DNA of 64,000 bases, taken from NCBI GenBank assembly GCA_029202545.1, contig CP119311.1, positions 4,340,001 through 4,404,000 on the forward strand, given 5' to 3'. Numbering within the stretch: position 1 is the stretch's first letter; each line of letters begins with the position of its first letter. Under the pieces are notes generated by a model that made no database searches, was not told the origin of the DNA, and worked only from the letters and a program-made list of their open reading frames with translations. Below, piece after piece: positions 26,973 to 36,804 of this stretch. The position numbers and the translations under genes are program-made. The stretch comes from Candidatus Pseudobacter hemicellulosilyticus (GTDB taxonomy: Bacteria > Bacteroidota > Bacteroidia > Chitinophagales > Chitinophagaceae).

Positions 26973-27047
26973 TAGCGGTTCGCTTTTATTCAGGGGCATT
27001 TAGTCATCACGGCACTTCGGTATTATTTTATCTTACAAATCATCGGC

Positions 27048-27299
27048 ATGACCAATCAGCAGATCGACCAGTTCTTAAGCAATAACAATTTCAACCAGGA
27101 GCCTGTTAAAGTGAGTTTCAGGACAAGGAATGCCATTACCGGCATCTTTCTCAAATCAGCAGATTATGAGGACCTGAAGCAGAAGAATTTCTGGCGTATC
27201 ATCAACGAAAGCAATATCAAAAAGTACCTGGCTTCCAAAGATGCCAGCCTGGCGCGTATTTTCAACGGAACGGAGTTTGTTAAACTATCACTGGTTTAA
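27048..27299 (+). CDS. Small protein of unknown function between two RNA-binding genes
   Basis: 83 residues, not recognised. The sequence is a compact alpha/beta mix: an N-terminal helix (MTNQQIDQFLSNN), a basic strand pair (PVKVSFRTRNAITGIFL), a helix (YEDLKQKNFWRIINESNIKKYL) and a terminal strand (FVKLSLV). No signal peptide or membrane segment, so it is cytoplasmic. Coding is supported by balanced composition and a proper ATG 75 bp after the cold-shock gene. The short beta-rich core suggests a small RNA- or protein-binding fold, but this is speculation. The 27300-27398 gap contains an AAAGGAAA/TTTCCTTT stem at 27332-27357. Confidence 0.75.
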   Translation: MTNQQIDQFLSNNNFNQEPVKVSFRTRNAITGIFLKSADYEDLKQKNFWRIINESNIKKYLASKDASLARIFNGTEFVKLSLV

Positions 27300-27398
27300 A
27301 CCAGTGTTGTACTACTGATCCCGCCTGGCAGAAAGGAAAGGGTAACTTATTTCCTTTTACTACTTGCCTTTCTCAGATATAATTTTTAAAAGTTTTAC

Positions 27399-27704
27399 AT
27401 GAATATTTATGTTTCTAACCTGGCGTTCAGCGTTCAGGATGAAGAGTTGATGAATCTTTTTACCCAGTTTGGCGCTGTTTCCTCCGCAAAAGTTATCAGC
27501 GACAGGGAAACTGGTCGTTCCAGAGGTTTCGGTTTTGTGGAAATGGAAGATGATGCTGCCGCCCGTGAGGCGATCCAGCAGCTGGATCAGACCTCCATTG
27601 ATGGCAGGGACATTAAGGTCTCTGAAGCCAGGCCCAAACCGGAAAAATCTTTTAACAACAGCCCTTTTAAGAGCGATAATAATTTTTCCAGACGTAAATG
27701 GTAA
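27399..27704 (+). CDS. RNA-recognition-motif (RRM) protein
   Basis: 101-residue single-RRM protein. RNP2 is IYVSNL at 3-8, RNP1 is RGFGFVEM at about 42-49, and the fold is closed by GRDIKVSEARPK near 70-80. A short Asn/Ser/Arg-rich tail follows, as in glycine-rich RBP-like bacterial proteins. These bind single-stranded RNA; in Bacteroidota and Cyanobacteria such genes are often abundant and cold-responsive. It is the last gene before a strong bidirectional terminator. Confidence 0.93.
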   Translation: MNIYVSNLAFSVQDEELMNLFTQFGAVSSAKVISDRETGRSRGFGFVEMEDDAAAREAIQQLDQTSIDGRDIKVSEARPKPEKSFNNSPFKSDNNFSRRKW

Positions 27705-27710
27705 CAAATA

Positions 27711-27741
27711 AAAAGGTCCGCGGGTAACACGCGGACCTTTT
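27711..27741. terminator. Bidirectional terminator between convergent RRM and HTCS genes
   Basis: Perfect 12-bp stem AAAAGGTCCGCG (27711-27722) and CGCGGACCTTTT (27730-27741) with a 7-base loop and T tracts on both strands. It ends one base before the HTCS stop codon at 27743-27745 and begins six bases after the RRM stop, so it serves both. Confidence 0.92.
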
Positions 27742-27742
27742 T

Positions 27743-30700
27743 TTATTTCTTCAGTTCCTGCAGGAACTGGCTCGGCGTTTTGCCAAACTCTTTTTTAAAG
27801 GCCTTGGTGAAGTACGACTGGGTCTGTATCCCCACCCGGTAAGTGACCTCCGTCAGCGGCACATCTTCCTCCGTCATTATTTTCACCGCATGCCGCAACC
27901 GCACAGAGCGGACAAATTCACCGATAGACTGCCCCGTAATGCTTTTGATCTTCTGGTACAGTTTGGTGCGGCTCATACCCGCCTGCTGGCAGATATAATC
28001 CACATCCATATCGGGATTGGTGAGCTGCGCTTCAATGATGGACAGCAGCTGGTCCATAAAGACCTTGTCCCTGGCGGAATGCACCATGTCCCGCGCTTCC
28101 GCAAACTGGTCCTGGGCATACCGTTCTTTCAGTTTCTGGCGCTGGTCAAAAATATTGCGGATAGTGAGCTGGAGCAGGTCAACGCTGATGGGTTTGGCAA
28201 AATAGAAATCGGCCCCCGAGCCCACGCCTTCCAGCTGCGCTTCCAGGCTGTCGCGTGAGGTCAGCATCAGGAAGGGGATATGGCTGGTCTCTACATTGTC
28301 CTTGACCTGCCGGCATAATTCAATGCCATCCATCACCGGCATCATCACGTCACTGATAATGAGGTCCGGGAAGCTGTCTTCCAGGTGCTCCAGGGCTTCC
28401 TGCCCGTTGGCGGCTTCCAGCACATTGTACTGCCCCTGCAAGCTCTCTTTTAAAAAGGTCCTTAGTTCATCACTGTCCTCTACCAATAAGATCATTTGTT
28501 TTTGGGACGAACCTATAGGCTCGGTGTTAACCGGCATGTTACTTTCAGCCGGGTCTGTGACTGCCGCACCGCTTGCAGGCTGTGGCTGTGCATGACCGTG
28601 GAGCCGGGCCGGGGCTGCCGGGATATGCGGCGCATGCCGGTCCACTGCCGGTAGTTGCTGCTCATATTTATAGTGGATGCTCTCTAATCGCACCCCCGCT
28701 TCTTCATGGTTCTGCTCCCATTGTTCTGCTGCGGTATAATCAGCTTCCCCCACCGGCAGGGCAATGATGATCTCCGTGCCTTCATTGCGTTCACTGTATA
28801 CATGGATACCTCCCTTGTGCAGCTGGGTCAGGCTTTTTACAAAGGCCAGGCCGATGCCTGAACCCAGGTGGGATTCACTGATCTTGTAGTAGCGCTCAAA
28901 CAAATGCCGGATAGATTCTTTGGAAATGCCGATGCCATTATCAGCCACGCGGATATAGAGCGTTGATCCGGGCTGGTATTCGTTGGGCAGCAGCAGTTCA
29001 TTGCCAAAGGAAGGTTTGAAACCGGTAAGGTCGTTCAATACTTCCAGGCTGATCTTTCCCCCATCCGTAGTATACTTGAAGGCGTTGCTGACCAGGTTGA
29101 GGACTATCTTTTCCAGCACCTGCCGGTCAAACCAGGCCGGGGGCAGGCCTTCGGGGATGGCTACGCTGAACTGTATATTTTTCTGGATAGCCAGTTCGCT
29201 GAACTCATCGGCCAGCTCCCGCAGGAAGAGGCCGATATTGCCGGGCATCACTTTCAGTTCCAGGGCGCCCGATTCCACTTTCCTGAAATCCATCAGCTCA
29301 TTTATCAGGCCTGTGAGCCGGCTGATATTCCGGAAGATGATCTTATAATGATGACTGGAAGCCGAGCGCGGCGTTTCTTTCTGCATCTGCTCCAGGGAGC
29401 CCAGGATCAGCGACAGTGGCGTGCGGAATTCATGGCTGATATTGGTGAACAGCTGTAGCTGAAGGCGGTGCAGTTCTTCCCGTTTCTGCTCTTCCAGTTT
29501 ATGCAGCTGCTGTTGCTGGCGGAAGCGGTACCAGGCAAGGATGCCATACAGCAGCAGCCCCAGCACAATGGCCTGGAACCACCAGGTTTTCCAGAAAGGC
29601 GGCCGGATGATAATGGTGATGGTGGTGGGCTGTTCGTTCCAGATGCCATCATTGTTGGCCGCTTTCACATGGAAAGTGTAACTGCCGGGATCCAGGTTGG
29701 TATAGCTGGCCTTGCGTTCGTGCCCTACATAGTTCCAGTCCTTGTCCCAGCCATCCAGCTTGTAGGCGTATTGGTTGTTCTCCGTGGCGGTATAGTTGAG
29801 AGCGGCAAAACTGAGACTGAAAGCCGTCTGGTCATAGGAGAGGGTAATGGTCTTTGCCAGGCTGATGGCTTCCTGCAGCGGGCTTTTGGGGCCGGGCAGG
29901 ATAGTCCGGTTGAAGACCTGCAGCTCCGTGAGGTACACCGGCGGCAGGAAATTATTGGAACGGATCTGGGCGGGATAAAAACTGTTGAAACCGTTGATGC
30001 CGCCAAAGAACAGCTCACCGGCGCGGGTCTGGAGATAGGCGTTGGCTTCAAATTCCAGCCCCTGGAGGCCATCGCCCGTATTGTATTTTTTCCACTGGCC
30101 ATTGTCCGGGTTCCACTGCGTCAGCCCATTGGACGTAGCGATCCAGAAGGTCCCTTTTTTGTCTTCGGCCATGCCCTTGATGAACTCGGCGCCCAGTCCG
30201 GCTTTGTTGGTGAACAGGGAAAAGGTCTTTTTGACGGGATCAAAAAGGTAAAGTCCTACCTGGCCGATCCATAGCCTTTGTTTGCTGTCGGAGAAAATGA
30301 CGCGGAGATCGGGCAGCTTATCATCATTGGTGAAATAATGCGAGAACCGCCGGGTAATGGGATCATAGCAATTGAGCCCGCCGTCATCCGTCCCGATCCA
30401 TAGATTGCCGGCCGCGTCTTCCTGGATGGATACAATATTATTACCGCTGAGGCTGGTTTGCCCCTGCGGGTCTTTCGTGATACGGGTAAAGCGGCGCGTT
30501 TTCCGGTCAAACAGGTTCAGGCCGCCATAGTAGGTGGCTATCCAGAGATTGTGCTGCCTGTCTTCATAGATCTTCTGTACATAGTTGGAGCTGATGGAGC
30601 CGGGATCGGATGGCTGATGGGTAAAGCGGGTGAAGCGACCGGTAGCCCGGTTCAGCAGGTTAAGGCCGCCGCCCCAGGTGCCGGCCCATAGATTGCCTTC

Positions 30701-31987
30701 GCTGTCCTCCATTACATGCAGCACTTCATTGGAGCCGATGCTGCCGGCGTCAAAAGGATTGTATTTGTAGTGGGTGAACTGGTTACGGCTGCGGTCCATT
30801 TTATTAAGGCCACCGCCATCGGTGCCTATCCAGAGGACGCCCTGGCTGTCTTCGCAAAATGCTTTCACATCATTATAGCTGAGACTGCTGGCGGAAAGGG
30901 TTTGCCTGTACAGTTTGAACTTCTCGGTGCCGGGGGTATAGAGGTTGATGCCGCCGCGGTGGGTGCCTATCCAGAGATTGCCCTGGCTGTCTTCCAGCAG
31001 GGCGGACACGGTCCGCTGGGAGAGGCTGGCGGGATTGCCTTCCTCGTACTGGTAGCGCCAGAAATTATTGGCCGGCGGGTTGAAGAGCTGCAGTCCGCCA
31101 TTGATACTGCCTATCCAGACATTGCCCTGGCGGTCGGACAGGATGCTGCGCACCTGGTTACTGCCCAGGCTGCCGGGATCCGTTTCCGAATGGCGGTAGC
31201 GGGTGGTCTGCTGGTGGACCAGGTCAATCACAAAGAGGCCGTCGTCCTCGGTCCCTACCCAGATATTGCCCTGCTGGTCCTCATGGATGGCGCGGATGCT
31301 GAAAGCGCCTGTCAGCGGGTATACGGAGAGGGCGTCCGTCTGCCGGTTGTACCGGTATAATTGCCGGCCGGTACCTATCCAGGAATTGTGCTTGCTGTCT
31401 TCATAAAGGACCTGTACGGGCTCGCCGGGGGCCAGTTGTTCCAGGGGGAAGCGGTCAAAACCGCTGCCATCAACCCGGACGCGGGTCAGCCCGCCGGCGG
31501 CGGTGCCGGCCCAGAGCTGCCCGGCATCATCTTTAAATAAGGTGTTGACCTGGTTATTGGGCAGACTGTTGGGCTGGGATGCATCGTGCTTGAACCGGGT
31601 GAACTGCCCCGAGGCGGCATCCAGCCTGTTGAGCCCATTGGTGGTGCCTACCCATAATACTTTATTACTATCCTCCTGGATGGCCTTTATATAATTGTCA
31701 CTGATACTGCCCGGGTCTTTGGGATCATAGCGGTATACGGTAAGCTGGTAGCCATCGTACCGGTTGAGGCCGTCACGGGTGCCGAACCAGAGAAATCCCC
31801 GGCTGTCCTGGAAAATACATTCAATGGTGCTGTTGGACAGGCCCTGTTCATTCTGGATATGTTTGAAGCTGATATGGGGCTGTTGTGCAAAAACGTCAGT
31901 CGCCCCGAAAGGGTGAACACAAAGTATACCCGCCAGGAGCAGGAGGCGGGACAGCAGTCGGCAATGGGGTAGGCAATCTATTGGCAT
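27743..31987 (-). CDS. Hybrid two-component system regulator (HTCS)
   Basis: One-protein sensor and transcription factor of 1414 residues, for PUL control. Order: signal peptide; two seven-bladed Reg_prop beta-propellers (about 35-690; repeated GNLWIGT-type blades) forming the periplasmic sugar sensor; Y_Y_Y domain (740-797); membrane helix (802-820); HisKA with SHEFRTPLSLI (phospho-accepting His852); HATPase with NLVSNAFKYT, VADNGIGIS and GSGIGLAF; a 60-residue Pro/Ala/His-rich linker; receiver with phospho-acceptor Asp1213 (IISDVMMPVMDG); and an AraC-type HTH at the C-terminus (from about 1302; QAGMSRTKLYQKIKSITG, YFTKAFKKEFGKTPSQF). It is divergent from the galactan locus, so that is its likely target. 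I took the ATG at 31987 (MPIDCLPH), which directly precedes the signal peptide; an upstream ATG at 32041 adds 18 residues. Confidence 0.95.
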   Translation of the reverse strand: MPIDCLPHCRLLSRLLLLAGILCVHPFGATDVFAQQPHISFKHIQNEQGLSNSTIECIFQDSRGFLWFGTRDGLNRYDGYQLTVYRYDPKDPGSISDNYIKAIQEDSNKVLWVGTTNGLNRLDAASGQFTRFKHDASQPNSLPNNQVNTLFKDDAGQLWAGTAAGGLTRVRVDGSGFDRFPLEQLAPGEPVQVLYEDSKHNSWIGTGRQLYRYNRQTDALSVYPLTGAFSIRAIHEDQQGNIWVGTEDDGLFVIDLVHQQTTRYRHSETDPGSLGSNQVRSILSDRQGNVWIGSINGGLQLFNPPANNFWRYQYEEGNPASLSQRTVSALLEDSQGNLWIGTHRGGINLYTPGTEKFKLYRQTLSASSLSYNDVKAFCEDSQGVLWIGTDGGGLNKMDRSRNQFTHYKYNPFDAGSIGSNEVLHVMEDSEGNLWAGTWGGGLNLLNRATGRFTRFTHQPSDPGSISSNYVQKIYEDRQHNLWIATYYGGLNLFDRKTRRFTRITKDPQGQTSLSGNNIVSIQEDAAGNLWIGTDDGGLNCYDPITRRFSHYFTNDDKLPDLRVIFSDSKQRLWIGQVGLYLFDPVKKTFSLFTNKAGLGAEFIKGMAEDKKGTFWIATSNGLTQWNPDNGQWKKYNTGDGLQGLEFEANAYLQTRAGELFFGGINGFNSFYPAQIRSNNFLPPVYLTELQVFNRTILPGPKSPLQEAISLAKTITLSYDQTAFSLSFAALNYTATENNQYAYKLDGWDKDWNYVGHERKASYTNLDPGSYTFHVKAANNDGIWNEQPTTITIIIRPPFWKTWWFQAIVLGLLLYGILAWYRFRQQQQLHKLEEQKREELHRLQLQLFTNISHEFRTPLSLILGSLEQMQKETPRSASSHHYKIIFRNISRLTGLINELMDFRKVESGALELKVMPGNIGLFLRELADEFSELAIQKNIQFSVAIPEGLPPAWFDRQVLEKIVLNLVSNAFKYTTDGGKISLEVLNDLTGFKPSFGNELLLPNEYQPGSTLYIRVADNGIGISKESIRHLFERYYKISESHLGSGIGLAFVKSLTQLHKGGIHVYSERNEGTEIIIALPVGEADYTAAEQWEQNHEEAGVRLESIHYKYEQQLPAVDRHAPHIPAAPARLHGHAQPQPASGAAVTDPAESNMPVNTEPIGSSQKQMILLVEDSDELRTFLKESLQGQYNVLEAANGQEALEHLEDSFPDLIISDVMMPVMDGIELCRQVKDNVETSHIPFLMLTSRDSLEAQLEGVGSGADFYFAKPISVDLLQLTIRNIFDQRQKLKERYAQDQFAEARDMVHSARDKVFMDQLLSIIEAQLTNPDMDVDYICQQAGMSRTKLYQKIKSITGQSIGEFVRSVRLRHAVKIMTEEDVPLTEVTYRVGIQTQSYFTKAFKKEFGKTPSQFLQELKK

Positions 31988-32061
31988 ATTACAGGACCAA
32001 AATAGGATAAACCGACCGTAAAAAGCGCTACCAGCCAACAAAAAGTCGGATCGGACTAAAA

Positions 32062-32101
32062 TTATGAACAGGGGAACTACCCGCCTAAGGGGGTTATGAA
32101 C
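32062..32101 (+). promoter_or_regulatory. Direct repeat TTATGAAC, possible HTCS binding site
   Basis: TTATGAAC occurs at 32062-32069 and again at 32094-32101, 32 bp apart, about three helical turns. It lies in the 214-bp divergent region between the HTCS and the galactan SusC genes. AraC-type DNA-binding domains such as the one in the HTCS recognise direct repeats. A TACCTTTTG stretch at 32135-32143 could be the SusC -7 region. Functional role is inferred. Confidence 0.35.
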
Positions 32102-32201
32102 TAATATTGTTCCTGCTCAGCTTGCCTGGTTCAATACCTTTTGCAGAGCGATCCGGAAGATCCTTTCCCCGCTTCCGGAGTCCTATCTTAAAATGTAACT
32201 A

Positions 32202-35165
32202 ATGAAAAAAAGAGAACGATTGCGACATCTTGTCATTGCCCTATGCTCCTGCTTCCTGCTGCTCCTGGGCAATGCCGGTTTCTCCCAAACTAACCGCACA
32301 GTAACCGGAAAGATCAACTCCCCCGACAGCCTGCCGCTCAGCGGCGCTACCGTTACGGTCAAAGAAACAGGGCAGACCGCCCGGACTGACGATAACGGCC
32401 GTTTCACCATCACCGTTCCTGCCGGCCAGGTGACCCTGGAAATCACCTATGTGGGGTACAGCCCCGGCCGCATCATTGTATCACCTACCGCCACCAACGT
32501 GAGCCTGGTGATGCAGCCCTCCAATAACAACCTCAACGAAGTGATCGTGATCGGTTATGGCGCCACCCGCAAAAAAGACCTCACGGGCGCTATCACCAGC
32601 ATCACCGAAAAGGATTTTAACCCCGGCATCATGGGATCGCCCGAGCAGCTGATCAATGGTAAGGCCGCCGGTGTGCAGATCATGAGCAATAATGGTTCGC
32701 CCAGCTCCGGCAATACCGTCCGCATCCGCGGCGGCGCCTCCCTCAGCGCCAGCAATGATCCGCTGATAGTGGTGGACGGCGTACCACTTGAGATCGGCGG
32801 CATCAGCGGCAACGGCAGCAATTTCCTGGCCCTGCTCAACCCCAATGATATTGAATCCATAAATATCCTCAAGGACGCTTCGGCTACCGCTATCTACGGT
32901 TCCCGCGCTTCCAACGGGGTGATGATCATCACTACCAAAAAAGGCAGCAGCGGGCCGCTGAAAGTGACCTTCAATTCCCTGATCTCCATGCAGACCACTA
33001 CGCGCCTGCCGGATATGCTGTCTCCCCAGCAGTTCCGCGACCTGATCAATTCAAAAGGTTCAGATGCGCAGAAAGCCCTGCTGGGTAATACTTCCACTAC
33101 CTGGACCGACCAGGTCTTTGAGAATGCCATGGGGAACGATAATAACCTGAGCGTATCCGGTTCTATCGCCAAAAAATTACCCTTCCGCGCTTCCGTGGGC
33201 TACCTCTACCAGGATGGCCTGCTCAAGACCGATAACCTGAAAAGACTGTCGGGCAGCCTGGTGCTGAGCCCTTCTTTTTTTGACCGCCACCTGAAGATCG
33301 ATATCAACCTGAAAGGCTCGGTCAACGATAATACATTCGCTAACCAGGACGCCGTCTGGGCCGCCTCCGCTTTCAATCCCACCAACGCCGTTTACTCCGG
33401 TAAGAATGAATTTGGCGGTTATTATGAAAGCATTGACAATGCCGGTGTGCCCGTGGTGCGCGCCCTGCGCAATCCCCTGGGCCTGCTGGAACAGGAGATC
33501 CATAAAAGCACTGTCCGCCGCAGCATCGGTACTGCCGAAGTAGATTATAAACTCCATTTCCTGCCCGATCTGCGCGTCCACGCCATTGTAGGGTATGATT
33601 TAGCCGAAGGCGAAGGCTCCAACTTTGTACCCGACTATGCGGCCGCCCAATTCACCCGCGGCGGTATACAGAACGAGTACTCCCAGAAAAAGACCAACAA
33701 GCTGTTCACAGCTTATTTAAATTATACCAGGAACCTGCCTGAACTGAAAAGCAGGATCGACCTCACCGCCGGTTATGATTACCAGAACTGGCTGGCCACT
33801 AACCCCGCCTTTATTGATTACAATGTGAAGGGCGAGGTGCAGGCCATCACGGCAGCAGACTCCCAGCGCCACGTGCTGCTATCGTACTACAGCCGCCTCA
33901 ACTATACCTTTAATAACAAATACCTGCTCACCGCTACTATCCGCCGCGATGGTACTTCCCGCTTCAACAAGGACAACCGCTGGGGCGTATTCCCCTCGCT
34001 GGCCCTGGCCTGGAAGATCAAGGAAGAGAATTTCCTGCTGAACAGTGAACTGATCAGCGACCTGAAGCTGCGCGTAGGTTATGGTGTTACCGGTCAGCAG
34101 GAAGGTATCGGCAACTACAGCTACCTGCCCAACTATACCATCGGTAACGAGTTTTCCCGCTATCGCTTTGGTAATAGCTATTACCTCACCTACCGGCCAC
34201 AGGCCTATGTGTCCGATCTGAAATGGGAATCCACCACAGCGTATAACGCGGGTATCGATTTCGGCCTGTTCAGCAATAAGGTGACAGGTACCCTGGATTA
34301 TTATTACCGGAAGACCAAGGACCTGCTGGCCTATGTATCTGTGCCTGCCGGTTCCAACCTCACCAATAATATTACCACCAACGTAGGCAATATCACCAGC
34401 AAGGGCCTGGAACTGTCATTGAACACCACGCTGCTCAGCACCAATAAGCTGACCTGGACCGTGGGCGCCAATGCTACCTGGCAGGATGTGAAGATCACCA
34501 ACCTGACACTGGTGCCGGACACCACTTCACCCGGTTCTTTCACCGGACCTGAAGTAGGCAGTCGCGGCCTGCAGATCTTCAGCCCGGGCTATGCTCCCTA
34601 CATGTTCTATGTATACAAACAGGTGTACAATAATGATGGTAAACCCATTGAAGGCATGTATACGGATCTCAATAAAGATGGGGTCATCAACGATAAGGAT
34701 TTTTACCGCTATCATTCGCCCATGCCTAAATTCCTGCTGGGTTTCAACACCCAGGTCAACTACGGCAATTGGAGCGCCAGCACCGTATTACGCGCCAGCT
34801 TCGGCAACTATGTATACAATAACCTGAAGGCCAACCAGGGCAGCTGGGAAACCCTCCAGTACAATGCCTATGAGCTGATCAATCTCTCGGCCGATTACCT
34901 CAATACCGGTTTCACTACCCGCCAGTTCTTCTCTGATTATTTTGTAGAGAACGCTTCCTTCCTGAAGATGGACAATATTTCCATCGGGTATAATTTCGGC
35001 AATATCTGGAAAAAGACCGCTAACCTGCGGGTAGGGGCTCTGGTACAGAATGTGTTCACCATTACCAAATATGAAGGTGTGGACCCGGAGATATCGAATG
35101 GATTTGACAATAGTTTTTATCCCCGTCCGAGGACTTTCTCCCTCAATCTTAACCTCCAGTTCTAA
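32202..35165 (+). CDS. SusC-type TonB-dependent receptor of the galactan locus
   Basis: Outer-membrane importer of 987 residues; signal peptide ends NAGFSQ. Carboxypeptidase-regulatory-like domain at about 33-108 (TGKINSPDSLPLSGATVTVKE). The plug contains NEVIVIGYGATRKKDLTGAI and INILKDASATAIYGSRASNGVMIITTKKG, and the barrel ends FSLNLNLQF. There is no STN domain, consistent with HTCS rather than sigma/FecR control. It is the first gene of a six-gene operon with SusD, SusE, GH53, GH2 and a GH-A enzyme, so the cargo is most likely beta-1,4-galacto-oligosaccharide from pectic galactan or type I arabinogalactan. Confidence 0.95.
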   Translation: MKKRERLRHLVIALCSCFLLLLGNAGFSQTNRTVTGKINSPDSLPLSGATVTVKETGQTARTDDNGRFTITVPAGQVTLEITYVGYSPGRIIVSPTATNVSLVMQPSNNNLNEVIVIGYGATRKKDLTGAITSITEKDFNPGIMGSPEQLINGKAAGVQIMSNNGSPSSGNTVRIRGGASLSASNDPLIVVDGVPLEIGGISGNGSNFLALLNPNDIESINILKDASATAIYGSRASNGVMIITTKKGSSGPLKVTFNSLISMQTTTRLPDMLSPQQFRDLINSKGSDAQKALLGNTSTTWTDQVFENAMGNDNNLSVSGSIAKKLPFRASVGYLYQDGLLKTDNLKRLSGSLVLSPSFFDRHLKIDINLKGSVNDNTFANQDAVWAASAFNPTNAVYSGKNEFGGYYESIDNAGVPVVRALRNPLGLLEQEIHKSTVRRSIGTAEVDYKLHFLPDLRVHAIVGYDLAEGEGSNFVPDYAAAQFTRGGIQNEYSQKKTNKLFTAYLNYTRNLPELKSRIDLTAGYDYQNWLATNPAFIDYNVKGEVQAITAADSQRHVLLSYYSRLNYTFNNKYLLTATIRRDGTSRFNKDNRWGVFPSLALAWKIKEENFLLNSELISDLKLRVGYGVTGQQEGIGNYSYLPNYTIGNEFSRYRFGNSYYLTYRPQAYVSDLKWESTTAYNAGIDFGLFSNKVTGTLDYYYRKTKDLLAYVSVPAGSNLTNNITTNVGNITSKGLELSLNTTLLSTNKLTWTVGANATWQDVKITNLTLVPDTTSPGSFTGPEVGSRGLQIFSPGYAPYMFYVYKQVYNNDGKPIEGMYTDLNKDGVINDKDFYRYHSPMPKFLLGFNTQVNYGNWSASTVLRASFGNYVYNNLKANQGSWETLQYNAYELINLSADYLNTGFTTRQFFSDYFVENASFLKMDNISIGYNFGNIWKKTANLRVGALVQNVFTITKYEGVDPEISNGFDNSFYPRPRTFSLNLNLQF

Positions 35166-35196
35166 ACAAACAGGGTAAAAACAAAAAACGTTTGCA

Positions 35197-36786
35197 ATGA
35201 AAAAGATCAATCAACTCTATACCGGGTGTGCGCTGGCCCTGATGCTGCTGTTCAGCAGTTGTGTCAAGGACCTGGACCAGCAGCCCTATATCCAGGAAAC
35301 CTCCGCTTCTGTATATGCCAAAGCGGAGAATTACAAGCTGGTCATGGCAAAGGTCTATGCTTCCCTGGCCATCGGCGGCCAGGAAAAAGGCGATGGCAAT
35401 GCGGATCTTTCCGGTCGCGCAGCCAACAGCTACCTGCGCATTTATTTCAATGTGCAGGAACTGCCTACGGACGAGGTAGTCTATACCTGGGCCGGTGGCG
35501 ATGCGCTGAACCCGCTGCAGTTCATCACCTGGAATGCTACCGATGAATGGTCGGCCGCTATGTACTACCGTATCCTGTATACCGTGGGTTTGTGTAATGA
35601 GTTCCTGCGCAATGCCAAGGACGATAAGATCAGCCAGTTCACGGCTACAGAGATAGCCGATATCCAGGCCCAGCGCAATGATGTGCGTTTTATCCGGGCC
35701 GTGGCCTGGTCGCACGCCCTGGACCTCTTCGGCATCCCGCCATTTGTTACGGAAGAGGATCCCGTGGGTGCTTTCTTCCCGCCGCAGATCAGCCGGTTGG
35801 ACCTTTTCAACTATGTAGAAACAGAGCTTAAAGAGATTGCTGCTGTCCTGCCGGACCGCAGCCAGGTGGAAGACGGACGGGTGAGTAAAGGGGCAGCCTA
35901 TGCGCTGCTGGCCAAACTGTACCTGAACGCCCAGGTGTATACCGGCGCCGGCAAGTACAGCGAATGTATTACTGCCGCCAATGAAGTGATCAACCAGGGC
36001 TATAGCCTGGAGTCCACCTACAGCAAGCTGTTCAATGCCGATAATGATAAACGCACCAATGAGATCATTTTTGCCATCCAGCAGGATGGTCAGAACACCA
36101 CTACCTGGGGCGGCACTACCTACCTGGTCTGCGGACCGATAGTTGGTTCTATGGCCGCAACGGATTATGGGGTGCAATCCGGCTGGGGCAGTATCCGCAC
36201 CACGCCGCAGTTTGTGAGCCTGTTCACAGATGTGACCGGCGCCACAGATACCCGGGCCCGTTTTTATACTAACGGACAATCACTGGAGATCAATGATCCA
36301 ACCTTACAGACCGATGGCTATGCCCTCACCAAATACACCAACAAGACCGATGCCGGCGGCAATGGTTCCAACTATGCCGAAGGGCTGGTAGATACGGATT
36401 TTCCGTTGCTGCGACTGGCCGATGTATACCTGATGTATGCAGAAGCTGTACTGCGTGGCGGTACAGGTGGTGATGCCAGTACTGCACTTGGTTATGTGAA
36501 TGCATTGCGCAGCCGGGCCTATAATGGCGGTACCGGTGGCAATATCAGCTCGGGGGATCTCAACCTGAATTTCATCCTGGCGGAAAGAGGTCGCGAGCTG
36601 TTTTGGGAAGGCACCCGCAGGACGGACCTGGTCCGCTTCGGCCGCTTTACCGGCAGCAGCTATCTCTGGCAGTGGAAGGGGGGCGCCAAAGCGGGCGCCA
36701 GCGTGGCAGAACGCTACAATGTATATCCTATCCCGGCCGCCGACCGTGCCGCCAATCCTAACCTGGGCCAGAACACTGATTACTGA
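35197..36786 (+). CDS. SusD-family lipoprotein of the galactan locus
   Basis: Surface galactan-capturing partner of the preceding SusC; 529 residues, lipobox FSSC (Cys22). SusD features are RNDVRFIRAVAWSHALDLFGIPPF at about 165, ISRLDLFNYVETELKEIAAVLPD near 205, KGAAYALLAKLYLNAQ near 230, LRLADVYLMYAEAVLRGG near 410, FILAERGRELFWEGTRRTDLVRFG near 460, and a terminal IPAADRAANPNLGQNTDY. It begins 31 bp after SusC. Of the five SusD proteins in this window, this one most resembles the classical SusD/SusE organisation because a SusE gene follows. Confidence 0.95.
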   Translation: MKKINQLYTGCALALMLLFSSCVKDLDQQPYIQETSASVYAKAENYKLVMAKVYASLAIGGQEKGDGNADLSGRAANSYLRIYFNVQELPTDEVVYTWAGGDALNPLQFITWNATDEWSAAMYYRILYTVGLCNEFLRNAKDDKISQFTATEIADIQAQRNDVRFIRAVAWSHALDLFGIPPFVTEEDPVGAFFPPQISRLDLFNYVETELKEIAAVLPDRSQVEDGRVSKGAAYALLAKLYLNAQVYTGAGKYSECITAANEVINQGYSLESTYSKLFNADNDKRTNEIIFAIQQDGQNTTTWGGTTYLVCGPIVGSMAATDYGVQSGWGSIRTTPQFVSLFTDVTGATDTRARFYTNGQSLEINDPTLQTDGYALTKYTNKTDAGGNGSNYAEGLVDTDFPLLRLADVYLMYAEAVLRGGTGGDASTALGYVNALRSRAYNGGTGGNISSGDLNLNFILAERGRELFWEGTRRTDLVRFGRFTGSSYLWQWKGGAKAGASVAERYNVYPIPAADRAANPNLGQNTDY

Positions 36787-36804
36787 TCTACCAAAAACTG
36801 ACCA

